From Knoxdaviesia capensis (lineage: Eukaryota; Ascomycota; Sordariomycetes; Microascales; Gondwanamycetaceae), in NCBI GenBank assembly GCA_001510575.1, contig LNGK01000008.1:3357435-3421434 (forward strand): a DNA stretch of 64,000 bases, in the 5' to 3' direction. The notes below the pieces were generated by a model that worked only from the letters and a program-made list of their open reading frames with translations, did no database searches and was not told where the DNA came from. This document shows positions 1-11,401 of this stretch, one piece after another (within the stretch, counting starts at the first letter, position 1; each line of letters starts with the position of its first letter). A program made the position numbers and the translations under genes.

Positions 1-72
1 AAACGGCGGCTGGCGGACAGTGGGGAAGAGGTGCTGTTGGAGCGTGAGGTGTTACCTGGAGGGCGGATTTGA
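1..72 (+). CDS. 3' end of an unidentified gene, cut by window edge
   Basis: Frame 1 is open from the first base to a TGA at 70-72 and gives 23 residues with a charged, protein-like composition (KRRLADSGEEVLLERE, then VLPGGRI and stop). The base composition is GC-rich, as in the exons elsewhere in the window, and drops right after the stop into T-rich sequence typical of a fungal 3' UTR. Nothing can be said about function. It could also be chance coding in a GC-rich stretch, since only 72 bases are visible. Confidence 0.38.
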   Translation, partial: KRRLADSGEEVLLEREVLPGGRI

Positions 73-3000
73 GTCTTATGAGAGAGGGTCGGCAGTTTGG
101 ATATCCTCGTTTTTTTTTTTCCTGTTTTTCTTTCTTATTCTTTGGGTCTATGGAGAAGTTGGCTTATATCAACGGCGATGTTAAATCGGGAGTTGTCAGC
201 TCAAAAGGAAAACGGTGCAGCTCTTATAGATCAGCGGCTTTTATGAACCCGGCGTCTACTGGGTTTGGATAAGCCCTTTGTGTGTTTTTATTTCTATGGG
301 TATCAAACTACCATATATATGACGTCCCTAAAGTAACCTCAATACTCGGTGCCCTTTTCTATGATACACATGTGAGAAATGGGTTGTAAGTATTCCTCCT
401 ATTCCTCTAATGACTAAAGTTCCGGTGGTGCGACTGTGTGTTTAAGCCCGCAGATGTTTGGCCTAGGTATATCCGGACATAGTAACTGGGTGCATGCTGG
501 TAGACCCAAACCAGGTAGTTCTACCGTAGATCCCGTAAGTAAATATTTCCGAAACTTACGAGTCCTGTATGCACCTTTAGGAAGATTTAATTTACTCGTG
601 GCGATGCTCTTATTCTGGGTGAAAGAGAAAGGCAGGGTGCGTGGGACGGCCCATATATGGGGCGACTCTTGTGTGATTATGAAAATTCCAATGGCATAGT
701 TTTTACGTATACAGATGTTGAAAACTCTGCCCAAGGTTCCTCGAGGAACCATCTTGAGGTTTATGTTTGCCAAAATTTCTCTTGAACTTCCGGCTAAGAG
801 GGGATGGGCGAGGTTGGAAACTTTACCTATGGTAAGACAGCACCGAAGGAAATGAAGTGGCGAGTGGCTCAAGGCACTGAATACTGGCGGTCATCAGAAG
901 TAGTTTTCCCCTTCGTCTTTACGTGTGTGCGCATGCAAATGGAAAGAAGTTCTCCTCCCATACCAATCTTCGGGAGCTCTGGGCCCGGGCCTCTGAACTG
1001 GGTATAGTGGTGAAAAACTTAAAAAAAAAATTTAAAAAATTAAAAAAAATTAAAACCCCTTCGCCGATAGCCTATGCCGAGCAGGACCAAGATACACTAT
1101 GGTCCCTTTCAGTTAGCATGCTGTTGGTTTAGACTTTTCCGAGTCGGAAAAAACAGTTGTTTTACGCCAGCCAGCCAGACTTCGGATGTTGTGTGCTCAG
1201 ACATTGGCTGAGACGAGAGAGGATCTCTCAGTGATAGAGGCGGCATATCATCGGCCTCGATTACAACTTCCCGGTCTTCAGCCACACTCTCTGAAGTTGA
1301 ATGTAGTGTTCTTATATGAAGCTCCGACAGGAATTTTTTTTTAAAAGAGATTTACTTTTGAGCCCACTGCCACGACAAGCGGATTAGCCTAGGCGCGTAG
1401 CAGCAAGGTGCAATAATTAACTCCCTCTGGTGGACACTGTCAGAGCTCCAGAGGAGAAAAAGTCTCAGTATGGATGATGGCATCTCCAGCCACTGACATT
1501 TGCCCAGTGAACAACGTTCGTGAGCAACAAAAGTGAGTGATAACGGCGGATGTCAACATGCAATCCGCCCAAAGGCAACCGCCGATACAGCACGGGCCAC
1601 ACGCGACAACGCTCCGACTCTGATTATCTCGGCCAAGGGAGAGGAGAAAGGGCTTCTTTGATTTGTGCTGCCCCTTTCGAGTGGTGAAGAGGGGTTCGGT
1701 TGTAGCGGTGTGCATATCTGTGTCCACGGTCATGTAAGACTACTGGATATACCGGAGTCCAGATGACGAAACAAGTGAGGGAGTATGGCACCGAATGTAG
1801 CCATGTTGCCACACAACAGGAAAAAAGCTTCCTGGAACATCTATTACACCGACGCTGAGCCAGCCAATGAAGAAACACCGAATAATGTTGCATTGGGATT
1901 TGGTTTTGCTTGCACTTATTTTCTTCTTGTCCTCGTGTCCGAGTATCAGGCTTGGCATTGCCGTCCTACTGAAGCAACAATTATATGTGTGCATTGTATG
2001 TACAGTACTGAATGCGAGTCTGTCTGTTTTTGCATATGTTCATTTCCGGTATAGCCAAGTGACGTACAACGTACCGCTCAGCGTGTCGAAGTACCATCCT
2101 CTGCTTAAGCGATGCTTCTCGTCTCCTGTACGGGATACAGTCCCGGCAGAAGAGAAACTTGCATGGCAGCCACACCATCCTCTCTTCTGGGCCGTTTGCT
2201 ATTTTTGCTCTCCTCCGATCTTTGCTCTCCTATTTTTTGTTTCGATTTGGAGACCAGGGCCGTTTGTACTGCCTTCATGTTGATCTTTAGTCCCCCGGCT
2301 CGGCGTTCCATTTACGTTCTTTTATCCCATCCGGTCCCATGTTCCTTGTATCCACGTCGTTTGGCGTAACTTCCTAGCCTATGGACTCTGCACGGGGTTT
2401 GGTAAACCGACGAGGGCCTCCTATCGGCCGGCTTGCCTTCTTAGCGTCATACATGTAGGCGGGATCGCAAGGGTTTTTTCCGATCCTAAAATTGTATCAT
2501 TTTCTTGACCTAAAGTCACTTCACGTAATTTCGGCGTGAAATAGGGTTGACTAACTGGTCCTAGCTAGGTTAAAAGAAAAGTTTGACGGGCCGTTGTTTT
2601 TCTTTTTTTTTTTCCCCCTCCTAGCATGCGGTTCGGTGTACTCCGAAAGCTACGGTGTGCGGTGACACTCGGTCTTGAAGTGCCGTATACAATGCACATA
2701 CGGGGAAGAGCACGCACATCTTCGTCACTTAATGCCGGGTGTATATTCTCTCAAGAAGTATATTTCTTGGCTTTGTCTTGACTCAAGTCAATAGAAGTTC
2801 CTAGACTCCATCAGGATGAGGGTAACTCTCAACTTCCAGGAATTCGGCTCCAGTTGTCATTCTCCCAGCGCAATTACGGGTGAGTGGTGACGCTCTGTCT
2901 CCAGAACTCTGGCTGGTTGGGTTACACCTGCAGACCTCCAGGATGCCAACCTGTGTGATTATGTGCTCATCTCTATGTACTGTATGTACAAACCTTCCCT

Positions 3001-4230
3001 CTCTGCTGCTCACTTGCATATCCCACTCTCATGGGTGTGATCGTAGTGGAAATGGCGGTATCACCACTTAAACCCAAGGCCGGCCTGCGCTTTTCTCAGC
3101 TCATGCCTTGCTTGGTCTTGCCTTCCCGCCTCTCCCACCTTCACGATAAGGATACGGGCGTTTGGGGGAGGGTCTCCTCTTTCCCCCGCTCGTTTCTTGC
3201 AGTGATCCAACGCTTCGTCTCACTGGGGGTGGCAACTTAAACCTCCAATCCTCTTTCCGTGTCTCTATTCATGTCTTATCGGTTCTTCGTTCAATCATTC
3301 TTGAGCGTGAGGAGTATCTGTAGGTTCGGATTTTCTTCATCCATACCAGTGACTCTTCTGCCAGTATCTTGGTCGGTTTCTTATTCTTTCTTCACTTTGT
3401 GTGCAACTCGCTGGTTGGCTTTCTTAGCCTCTCGTGCTACATATACCTATCACATGTAAACCAGTTTCTTATATACTGTTAATTCTCGAAGATTTCTTCC
3501 AGCTGGGGCCGCAGACGACGAAAAGCATCCTCATAAACTACGACCCTCTCTTCCCAAAAACTTCGGCCTTATCGCCTCGCATTATATTTACGCCGAAGGT
3601 AACGACGCACATTTCTTATCATCCCGCTTCCTAGCACACTATCAGTGCCCTCTTGACCCATCCATATTTTCGGCACATGGATTTGGTTTACTCGTTGAAC
3701 AAGTGCGGAAGTTCAGTGTCTGAGCTTCGATTCTTGCCCGCATCATCATCAAAAGAACATCTATTAGTGGTAAGCATATCGGCATTCTTATCCCACCCAT
3801 GCAAATCCTACGTTTACACCACCACCCACACACCCAAAGTGGCCTGCCTCTCTTATATGCAAGCTCCTCAATATGGCTTTCAAGCACGCTATGGCCAGGC
3901 CATACGATAGCTATCGTCGCCCTCTTCTCTTGGATTCACAAGTGGGTTTTCGTCAAGACCCTGAGCCTGAGCTAGAGGCAAAAGTTCAACACCAAAACGG
4001 TGTATGGGGCACTTATAAGTCATAACCGTTCTTCGCATCTCCTAGTCCCATTCCAAAATCCCACATAGTTAGCTTCCATGGACATGGATCAATTTCTTCC
4101 ACCTCCCCTGTCATTATTATCTCAACTCGGTCGTTAACTATTCATGTGAGCTTTGCTGATAGCTAGGAAGACTGGCGATACACCAGGAGCTTAATCTGCC
4201 CGCCAACCCCGGAGGACCCCGTCCCTTATT
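73..4230. other. intergenic, no gene recognised
   Basis: Several short open frames exist on both strands, but none shows a recognisable domain, a codon pattern like the confirmed genes, or joinable exons with good splice signals. There is an A-rich run at about 1020-1055 and a T-rich run at about 2600-2620. The stretch ends in the promoter of the MFS gene. A small lineage-specific gene cannot be excluded. Confidence 0.5.
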
Positions 4231-4233
4231 TCC

Positions 4234-4240
4234 TATATAA
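4234..4240 (+). promoter_or_regulatory. TATA-like box of the MFS gene
   Basis: TATATAA lies about 195 bp upstream of the ATG at 4433, followed by CT-rich sequence (4290-4380) typical of fungal transcription start regions. It is assigned by motif and position only. Confidence 0.4.
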
Positions 4241-4432
4241 CTAATAAAGCTTCCAGGTCCCGCTCGCAGGCAACATTTCCAGTTTGTCGACTTGTTCTCT
4301 CGTCCCTTTTTATCGTTCATACCCTGTCGAATCTTCTCTTCCGTTCGGTTCCCACTCTCATGATACCTGGACCTACCTCTTTTTCAAACTTACACAGGCC
4401 CCAATTGAACCGCCTGTTCATCGTCACCAGTC

Positions 4433-6567
4433 ATGGCCACCAGCTCCTCATTGGAAAAGGGAGTTCTCTCCGACGTTCGCGAAGATGAACCTGAACTCAC
4501 CTACGGCGAAGACATCCTGTCGCTCCAGGATCTTGATCCTGCCCTGAACATGAAGATGCATCTTGTCAACAACGTATGGCCCGCCCATCAGTCATGCCAA
4601 TCCTTTCCTTTTTGCCCATATAGAGCAAATTAACTGACATGTCGCGTGCGGCGTTTTTCATCGCCACATAGGCAATTGATGAGATTGGATGGACTCCTTA
4701 TCATTTGAAGCTCTTCTTCCTGAACGGATTTGGGTATGTTACATAGATTCACACTCTCCGTTTTGTTCTGTTATGGTTTTGCACATTGTGGCTCTTCCAT
4801 GTTTTGTTCTAGATCTCAAGACCCGGTGAGAGAGAGACTCACCTGAAGCTAAAACTAACATGTGAAAATCTCGTTCTCGTCCTGCAGATATGCCGTCGAC
4901 TCGCTCATCCTGCTGTTTCAATCCATCATTGCTGGGCAGGCCTTCAAGGAGTTTGGAATGAAAGGCTACCCTTCCGCTCTCAATATTGCCGTCTACTCTG
5001 GCATGTTGGCAGGTGCCTTGTTCTGGGGTTTTGGTGCCGACATTGTTGGCCGCCGCTACGCTTTCAACATTTCCCTCTTCATCTGCTCCGCCACCTGCAT
5101 CGTCGCCGGTTCCATGCCAAACTGGCCTTCTCTTGCTTTCATGATTGCTCTCATCGGTTTCGGTGGTGGTGGAAACTTGATTCTCGACACCACAGTCTTC
5201 CTGGAGTATCTCCCAGGCTCTAAGCAATGGGTTCTTACTCTTCTAGCCTGCTGGTGGGGTCTTGGACAAGCCGCGGCCGGCTTCATTGCGTGGGGATTCC
5301 TCTGTATGTCACACCCTTCAAGTTCCCTTCCGAGAAGTTGGCCCACGTCCCCCAGATTCTAACCCAACGTTCTTTTCTTCTATCAAATTTAGCCGTCGAT
5401 GAATGGAACTGTGCTACTGTTGATGTCTGCACAAAGGATAACAACTGGGGTTGGCGCTATGTTCTGTTCACTGGTGGAGCTATCGTGTTTGTCATGTCTG
5501 TGCTCCGTCTTACCGTCATCCGCCTCCGGGAAACTCCCAAGTATCTTCTCGGTATGGGCAAGGACGCCGAATTGGTGGAGAACCTCCAAGCCTTGGCCTC
5601 GAAGTACAACCGCAAGTTTACTCTTACCGTTGAAAAGCTCGAAGCCTGCGGAACCATCAACTCGGCCCATAGCTCCTCTCGTTTCTCGTTCGCCGAAACT
5701 GCAATCCATGTCAAGGGACTGTTCTGCACTCGCCGCATTGCCATTTCCACCACTTTTGTCTGGCTATCGTGGACTCTCATCGGTCTTGCATACCCTCTGT
5801 TCTACGTTTTCCTGCCGTAAGTGACTATTGATGCCCAGTTTCCCTCGCACCCCTATGCATGAGGTCGTCTAATCCTCCCGGCGCGCGGATACTTTGCTTT
5901 GCTGTCCTTGTTGCCCAGGACCTAAGTGCTAACGTTGCGTCTGTTTTCGCCCGATAGCGACTATTTGGAAAGCCGCGGAGCTATCTTCAACCGAACGACC
6001 TACGAAGTCTGGCGCAACTACGCACTTGTCAATGTCAGCGGCATTCCTAGCCCGATTCTCGCTGGATTCATGTGCAACACGAAGCTGCTTGGCCGCAAGT
6101 ACACTATGGTCATCGGTGCCCTTCTTACTATGGCCTTCTTCTTCGCCTACACCTCAGTTCGGACTAGCTCTCAGGATCTCGCCTTCAGCTGCTCAATTGC
6201 CTTCTGCCTGAACATTTACTACGGCACTCTGTATGCCTACACCCCCGAGGTGCTCCCCAGTGCTCATCGTGCCACTGGCAACGGGTAAGTCTTCTCTTTC
6301 TGTCCTAGTCTTTTTCCTTCAATTCCAGTACGCAAGGATAGGCCATATTCACTCATTACCAACCTCTAACACCATCTGTATTGCTTCCCTCTTGACAGAA
6401 TCTCGGTCAGCTTCAACCGTATCATGGGCATCCTGTCCTCCGTTGTCGCTACCACGGCGAACACCACCACCGATGCTCCGATCTACGTCTGCGCCTCGGT
6501 TTTCATTGCGATGGCCATCATCAGCGCCCTCTTCCCCTTCGAGCCCTATGGTCGTCGCAGCTCGTAA
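4433..6567 (+). CDS. MFS transporter, sugar/SV2-like, 512 aa, six exons
   Basis: Multi-pass membrane transporter of the major facilitator superfamily, substrate unknown. Exons I infer: 4433-4573, 4672-4733, 4888-5303, 5393-5816, 5958-6284, 6399-6567. All introns are GT-AG and join in frame, and two have CTAAC branch sites (near 5360 and 5928). The start ATG sits in a good context (gtcATGG). The first membrane helix begins near residue 56. The loop 2-3 signature is DIVGRR (119-124). After helix 6 comes RETPKYL (252-258), the counterpart of the PESPRYL motif in sugar and SV2/SVOP-type porters. A loop with two Cys (about 208-225) precedes helix 6. The last exon opens with GNGISVSFNRI, also like SV2-related porters. 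The acidic N terminus (about 55 aa) is cytoplasmic. Length is normal for a 12-helix MFS protein. The family is very large in moulds, so the substrate cannot be read from sequence. Confidence 0.93.
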
Positions 6568-7388
6568 AGACATCAAGTATCATCTTCAACAGATTTTGAG
6601 TGACTCCCCAGCGTTCTCATCTAGGTCCAGCTCGATTCCACTCTGGAGACCCCTCCCTCTTGGACAGTCTCCATCTCGTTCAGGCACTTCCTTGTGGTCC
6701 TGGAAGACTTTCCTGCGTTGTCATCTGCCTTTTCTTTTTCTTTTTTCTAATTTTTTTTGCTCTTTGCCAGCATGACTAGTAATGGTGTTAGTACTCATAT
6801 CATGACGACTCCGGACGGTATTGGATTGAATTGGAACTGGGATGGTTTGCTTTTTTTTTCTTGTCTTTACTTTATTGCATACACGGGAAGCGGTCCGGCA
6901 TGAGTGGTGAGCCGAACGTCTGTCTCCTCTCATTCGGCCGGACCCTGACCCGATAATATGCACGGATGATACCCGGATGGCACTTACGCAGGATTCTTAG
7001 CACACAGGACGTTCAGACAGATGTAGTCTTCAACACGACTTCGTGGGGCACCCCCCGAAAGCTCCAATATACGCTCTGTATACCTCATATACCCGATATG
7101 ATGTTCTTCGTCTATTCTCTTTTGCTCATTGCTCAGTATTGTCGGGGCAATCTATTGGCCAAGAATGCGTGATAAGGTCTTGTGCTTATCTTATCGATAA
7201 GATACTCTAATATCCGAGATTTTGTGCCTCATTTCCAGGATGAGAAGCGACAAACGCGTTTCCGTCTATCAAAGTTCCTTCAGACGCGGAATTCTCCTTG
7301 TCTGATTTAAGCAGATATCACTTTTATGGATTCTCTCCCCAGACTCTAACAGGCATATGTGTCTCGTTTCGTGGTGGAGCGGTTAATC
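6568..7388. other. intergenic between MFS and DUF1992 genes
   Basis: Holds the 3' UTR of the transporter (T-rich runs at about 6727-6760 and 6850-6860) and the promoter of the next gene. A short AT-rich palindromic stretch (cttatcttatcgataagat) lies at 7184-7202. It contains TTATCGATAA with GATA cores on both strands, so it could bind a GATA factor. No coding exon is seen. Confidence 0.5.
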
Positions 7389-9315
7389 ATGGCTGTGCGC
7401 ATTTACAAAGTCGGCCGTCCAAGGCCGACAAGACTACGAGGCAACCCGTCCAGTTGGTTTCACTCGAAGTCAAGCAACGATGATGCATTAAGATCTGGAG
7501 ATTCAGCGAAGGCCGATCCGGCCTCAAATCCGGCAATAACACCACCTTCGGACGGCACTTCCAAAGCCGATGCAATGTCGCGCCGCCTTGAAGAGGCGAC
7601 TGAAGAGGCGCTTCTGAGCGGTGGTCGAGCCGGCCGCCGGGCTATCGAGGAGGCCGGGTTCCCAGAGGAGCTCAAGCAGCGGCTACTAGCGAAAATTGCA
7701 GCCGCTCAGGTGAACGTACCAGCGGAAGCAGCTACTGCAGCCACGGCTTCGTCTATAATGTCGCTTCCCGCAGCTGCTGGCGAAGGCACGCGCCACATGG
7801 CGGCCGGTACGCCGTGGACCGGTACCGAGGAGCCAGCCGATGCGGTGCTGCGTATGTTGGACGATGCGCGGAAACCACTAGCACCGGCGCTGCGTCCCAA
7901 GCCAACTCTGCCGCAGCCGGGCGCAGTCGTCGATATGCGGATCCGCCGCGACATGCCTGTGCCAGGCCCACGCCGGGCAGCGAACGCGCGCGAAATGGCG
8001 GCGGCGTACACGGGCATGGGACGCAAAGATTCCAGCGGTAGCGGTGCATGCGACGCGAAATCTGTAGCGGAAGAGAAAGCCTTAACGGATACCGAGAAGG
8101 AGGCGATGAAGCGCGAGTTTCGGGAAAGGTTCCAGCCGGGATTTCGGAGCCTGCCGAACTCGATTTCGGGTATTCAGGCGATGGCGAATGAGAGGTTTGT
8201 TTTCGATGTCCAGTTTTCTAATCTATCCCTCTTTTATCGAGCGTAAGAGTGGTACTGACTCCTCGTTTGTGTTTGGGGTGTGGTAGGATTGAGGAAGCCA
8301 TTGCAAGAGGTCAATTCAAAGTAGGTCGCCATGCCAGTCAATACATCGCTTCTAGATATCTAGAGGCATGTCCGTCACAGCCGAACTAACTATAACATGA
8401 AACTAGAATATCCCTCGTGGTCCTGGAGTCCAACGAGATACGCGCGCTGATAACCCGTTCATCGATACGGTACGTGCCGAAGCCTGTCTGTCTGTATGCG
8501 GCACAACGCTCCTCTGTCTGGTGTTTGTATTGACCCCGTTTCGTCACCTTCTACAGACCGAATTCATCATGAACAACATGATCAAGCGCCAGGCGCTCGT
8601 ACCACCGTGGATCGAGAAACAACAGGAGCTCACAAAGGCGGCGCAGGTGTTCCGCGCGCGGCTGCGCACCGATTGGATGCGGCACATGGTGCGCGAGATT
8701 GCAGCGCGCAGCAAGTCAGTCGACGACCAAATTGCGCTTGCGCGCCAGTACGCGGCGGCTGAGGCGGCGCAGAACACCAGGCGGCGCAACAGCGATACGA
8801 TTGCTGTCCCGACGATAATGACAGACGATCCCGTAATGGTGGGGCGCAGGGCAAGCGACGCGCCCAGCACAAGCGCCGAATCCGCCAGCGCCGATCTTGC
8901 GGCGGGCTCTGGTGGGGCACTCTTCCGGGACTCGAAATGGGAGGCGGCGGAGCGCAAGTACATAGAGCTGACCGTCGCCAATCTGAACTCGCTTGCGCGC
9001 TCGTACAACCTCATGGCTCCGGGGCTGGCGCGCAAACCTTACTTCTCGCTAGAGCGCGAGCTGGATGCCTGCTACGCGGACGTGGCACCGCTGGTGGCCG
9101 GCGAGATCCGCGAGCAGTCAATAGCTGTCCCGGCGGCATCGGCGGCACGGCGATGGAGCGGCTCGTCATCGTCGCTGTTTGGTGGCGGTGAAGGCGACCG
9201 CCGTACTCCATATGTCGGCCGTGTTGATGGATTGAGTGCGGCGCCAACAACGGCCGAGGATAAGTCGCACCGGTATGGATTCAAGCAGATGTGGCGGGAT
9301 ATTTGGCAGCGGTAA
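7389..9315 (+). CDS. DUF1992 / DNAJC28-type conserved-domain protein, probably mitochondrial, 553 aa
   Basis: Exons inferred: 7389-8194, 8287-8320, 8407-8469, 8557-9315. All introns are GT-AG and keep one frame. The family domain (DUF1992, DnaJ homologue subfamily C member 28) spans about residues 262-335 and is split over all four exons. Its signatures are ERIEEAIARGQFKN, PRGPGVQRD, ADNPFID and FIMNNMIKRQ followed by PPWIE. No J domain is present, as in other members. The N terminus is rich in Arg/Lys with no acids in the first ~30 residues (MAVRIYKVGRPRPTRLRG), which fits a mitochondrial presequence; animal DNAJC28 has been placed near mitochondria/Golgi, and fungal function is not established. 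A long Ala-rich, low-complexity region fills about 60-260. The C-terminal part ends with WRDIWQR. The ATG at 7389 is the first in frame. Coding DNA is unusually GC-rich (GCG-heavy) compared with neighbours. Confidence 0.92.
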
Positions 9316-10188
9316 GAGTGATGAATGGACTCTGAGCTCCAGTCTACAGACGTCACTTCTTACATGCCTGTATCAACTGTATATCTGCCTGGCGGCTGAG
9401 TGAGGCGACGCCTTGCCCTCGAGGCCGACTTGCATCGGTCGTCCCGATGAGAACTCTACTATACGTTGGCCTCATGATCTCTATGCCCAGCCTCAAGTCC
9501 CCGATTCTCCTATCTCCAATGACTACCGATAGCAACCCACTTCGCCGAAATCGCCGGTCCGCGGGGCTGCTTGCAGGGTGCACGGCTATCGTTGCTCGGC
9601 CAGTTGAAAGCCGAAACAAAATTTTTGAAGAACCCAGCGTACAGCTGGAGATGAGCGCGGGAACGTGCGCCTGGCGAGCTCGGGGCCAAGGCAGCGGACT
9701 TTTGCACGGTCTGCTACGTGCAGGATGAACACTCACAGAGGACGCATTTTCTCGGCGTCTATTCTCTGCGGGGTTGCGTTTCTCAAGATCATTGATTATG
9801 GACGATCCCTTTGCGGCTCATTGCGAGCCTGCTCTTCACGCAGGCCATACAAGATTAAGATCTCCCATTGGAACGACAGTACTTCAGTCCGACTAGGGGA
9901 GCAGTCAGGCGATCCGAGGTTCATGGAGAATTCTCCTTCCTGTGGTGCCTGGGGCAACTCTCCTCCTACTAAAGTGAGGCCCCCAGTTTGATTGGACGCA
10001 GACATACTGTATACAGTTTACAATTTGTTTTACGCTTGGTCCTCCCCCCCTCATAGTGCCCACGATTCGACACCACGGGTGGGTTGATTGGAAGCAATCG
10101 GGCAATTTGGAGTGGTTCCTTCAAAGAGTGGGAACATGGCAGTCGGTGGTGGTGTTCGCATCTGGAGATTTGGGGGGATGAGGGCACC
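9316..10188. other. intergenic, no gene recognised
   Basis: This is the 3' flank of the DUF1992 gene up to the left copy of the 680 bp repeat. A 127-codon open frame on the minus strand (9736-9353) has no recognisable domain or splice context, and I regard it as chance. Confidence 0.45.
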
Positions 10189-10401
10189 TACTGGCATACC
10201 ACGGTATGTTTTCACACGCCTTGGCGCTAAACCTAATTTTAAACCCTAGCCCTAAGGTACTCTTTTTAATCAAAGCAAAAAATCGTCTCCACAGCTACTT
10301 CTTCTTCTTCTTCTTCTTCTTCCTTCCTTCGTACCACCTAACTTTCTTCCTATAAAACAATTTTTTCCTATAAAATAGGCGCTATATAAAACTAAGTCCG
10401 T

Positions 10402-10446
<45 letters not shown>

Positions 10447-10872
10447 TATATAGAGAGAAAAAGAGAGAGAAAGAGAGAGACATATATAGAGAGAAAGAGA
10501 GAGAGAGAGAGAGAGACGCACATATATATATAGAGAGTGAGAGAGATATAGAAAGGGAAAGAGAGAGAGAGATAGAGGCACATATATAGAGAGGGAGAGG
10601 GGGGTGTCCGAGTTTTAGCGGGCGTAGAGTACGGTAGCTAGGCTCTAGCACTGACTTCCGCGCTGGGCTCTGGTGCTGGCTTCCCTAAATAACTTATCTA
10701 GTTAATGCCTTTAAGAATTAAAGAGTTAAGGCAGGATATAAAGTAGGGGGAGGTGTATGCTCGGTTCCTGGACCCCTATAGAAGTAGCGCTAAAAGCCCC
10801 ATAAAAAAGATACTTCTCGATATCCTTGTCAGTATAAGGGGGGGGGCTAAAACTTTGACCTTACCGATAGTA
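10189..10872 (+). repeat. left copy of a ~680 bp dispersed repeat (inverted relative to 19787-20468)
   Basis: This segment matches the reverse complement of 19787-20468 nearly end to end. It starts at TACTGGCATACC and stops at CCTTACCGATAGTA, and similarity ends abruptly on both sides. Internal order: telomere-like CCCTAGCCCTAA near 10243, a CTT tract (10297-10320), a long GA tract broken by TATATA (10403-10605), then unique-looking sequence ending in a G run. Each copy is bordered by TA on both sides, so the unit could be a non-autonomous DNA element inserting at TA; no clear long terminal inverted repeat supports this. It carries no coding capacity. Confidence 0.85.
10403..10605 (+). repeat. 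GA-rich microsatellite tract within the left repeat
   Basis: About 200 bp of (GA)n, starting with an uninterrupted run from 10403 to about 10443, then GA blocks separated by TATATA and AAA. The purines are all on one strand, so triplex (H-DNA) structure is possible. The matching TC tract lies in the right copy. Confidence 0.9.
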
Positions 10873-11370
10873 TTGTTTAGCAAGTACGGGGGAAGAAACC
10901 CCTAGTCCCGACCGTGAGCCCCACGCCAGTTCAACTTTACTGGGACCGATTGGGATTTTCTGGGACCCAGAATATCCATCCTTCAGACTTCCACTGGCGG
11001 CGTGGAATAAAACGTATACGGATGGCGAGTCTACGTAATTGAATTCAGATGCCTCTCTACTCTTCCAGTTACAGAGCTTCGCCTAATGCCCGCATCGTTC
11101 CAGGACTATCCAGTGTGCTTCAAACTTACTCGCACATGCGAAGCACCTGTTCAAATGGTGGTACAAGCGTCCTGCTACCCCGTCTGGCCCTAACACCGCC
11201 CTGTTCCATAATGGCATCGTGGTGCAGCCGGTACGCATTGTCCTGCATAAGCGAGGTTTGCACTATGTGGAAGCTAAACTCAATTGCGAATGGGTCAACA
11301 CGGTTTTCGCTCCTGACCTTGCTGGTTGGGGTACTAAGGAACACGGCGAAGAATTTGCTTCACGACGATA

Positions 11371-11401
11371 TACTGTACAGTACTGTACAGTACAGTACTG
11401 T
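11371..11401. repeat. palindromic TACTGTACAGTA-type cluster
   Basis: Thirty-one bases made only of alternating TACTG and TACAG units, fully self-complementary in parts. Similar clusters recur in the gene-poor parts of the window. Confidence 0.8.

Noticed and set aside
10270..10651. Overlapping open frames of about 60-100 codons rich in Ser and Leu
   Set aside because: They are translations of the GA/TC microsatellite in three frames, mirrored at 20072-20387.
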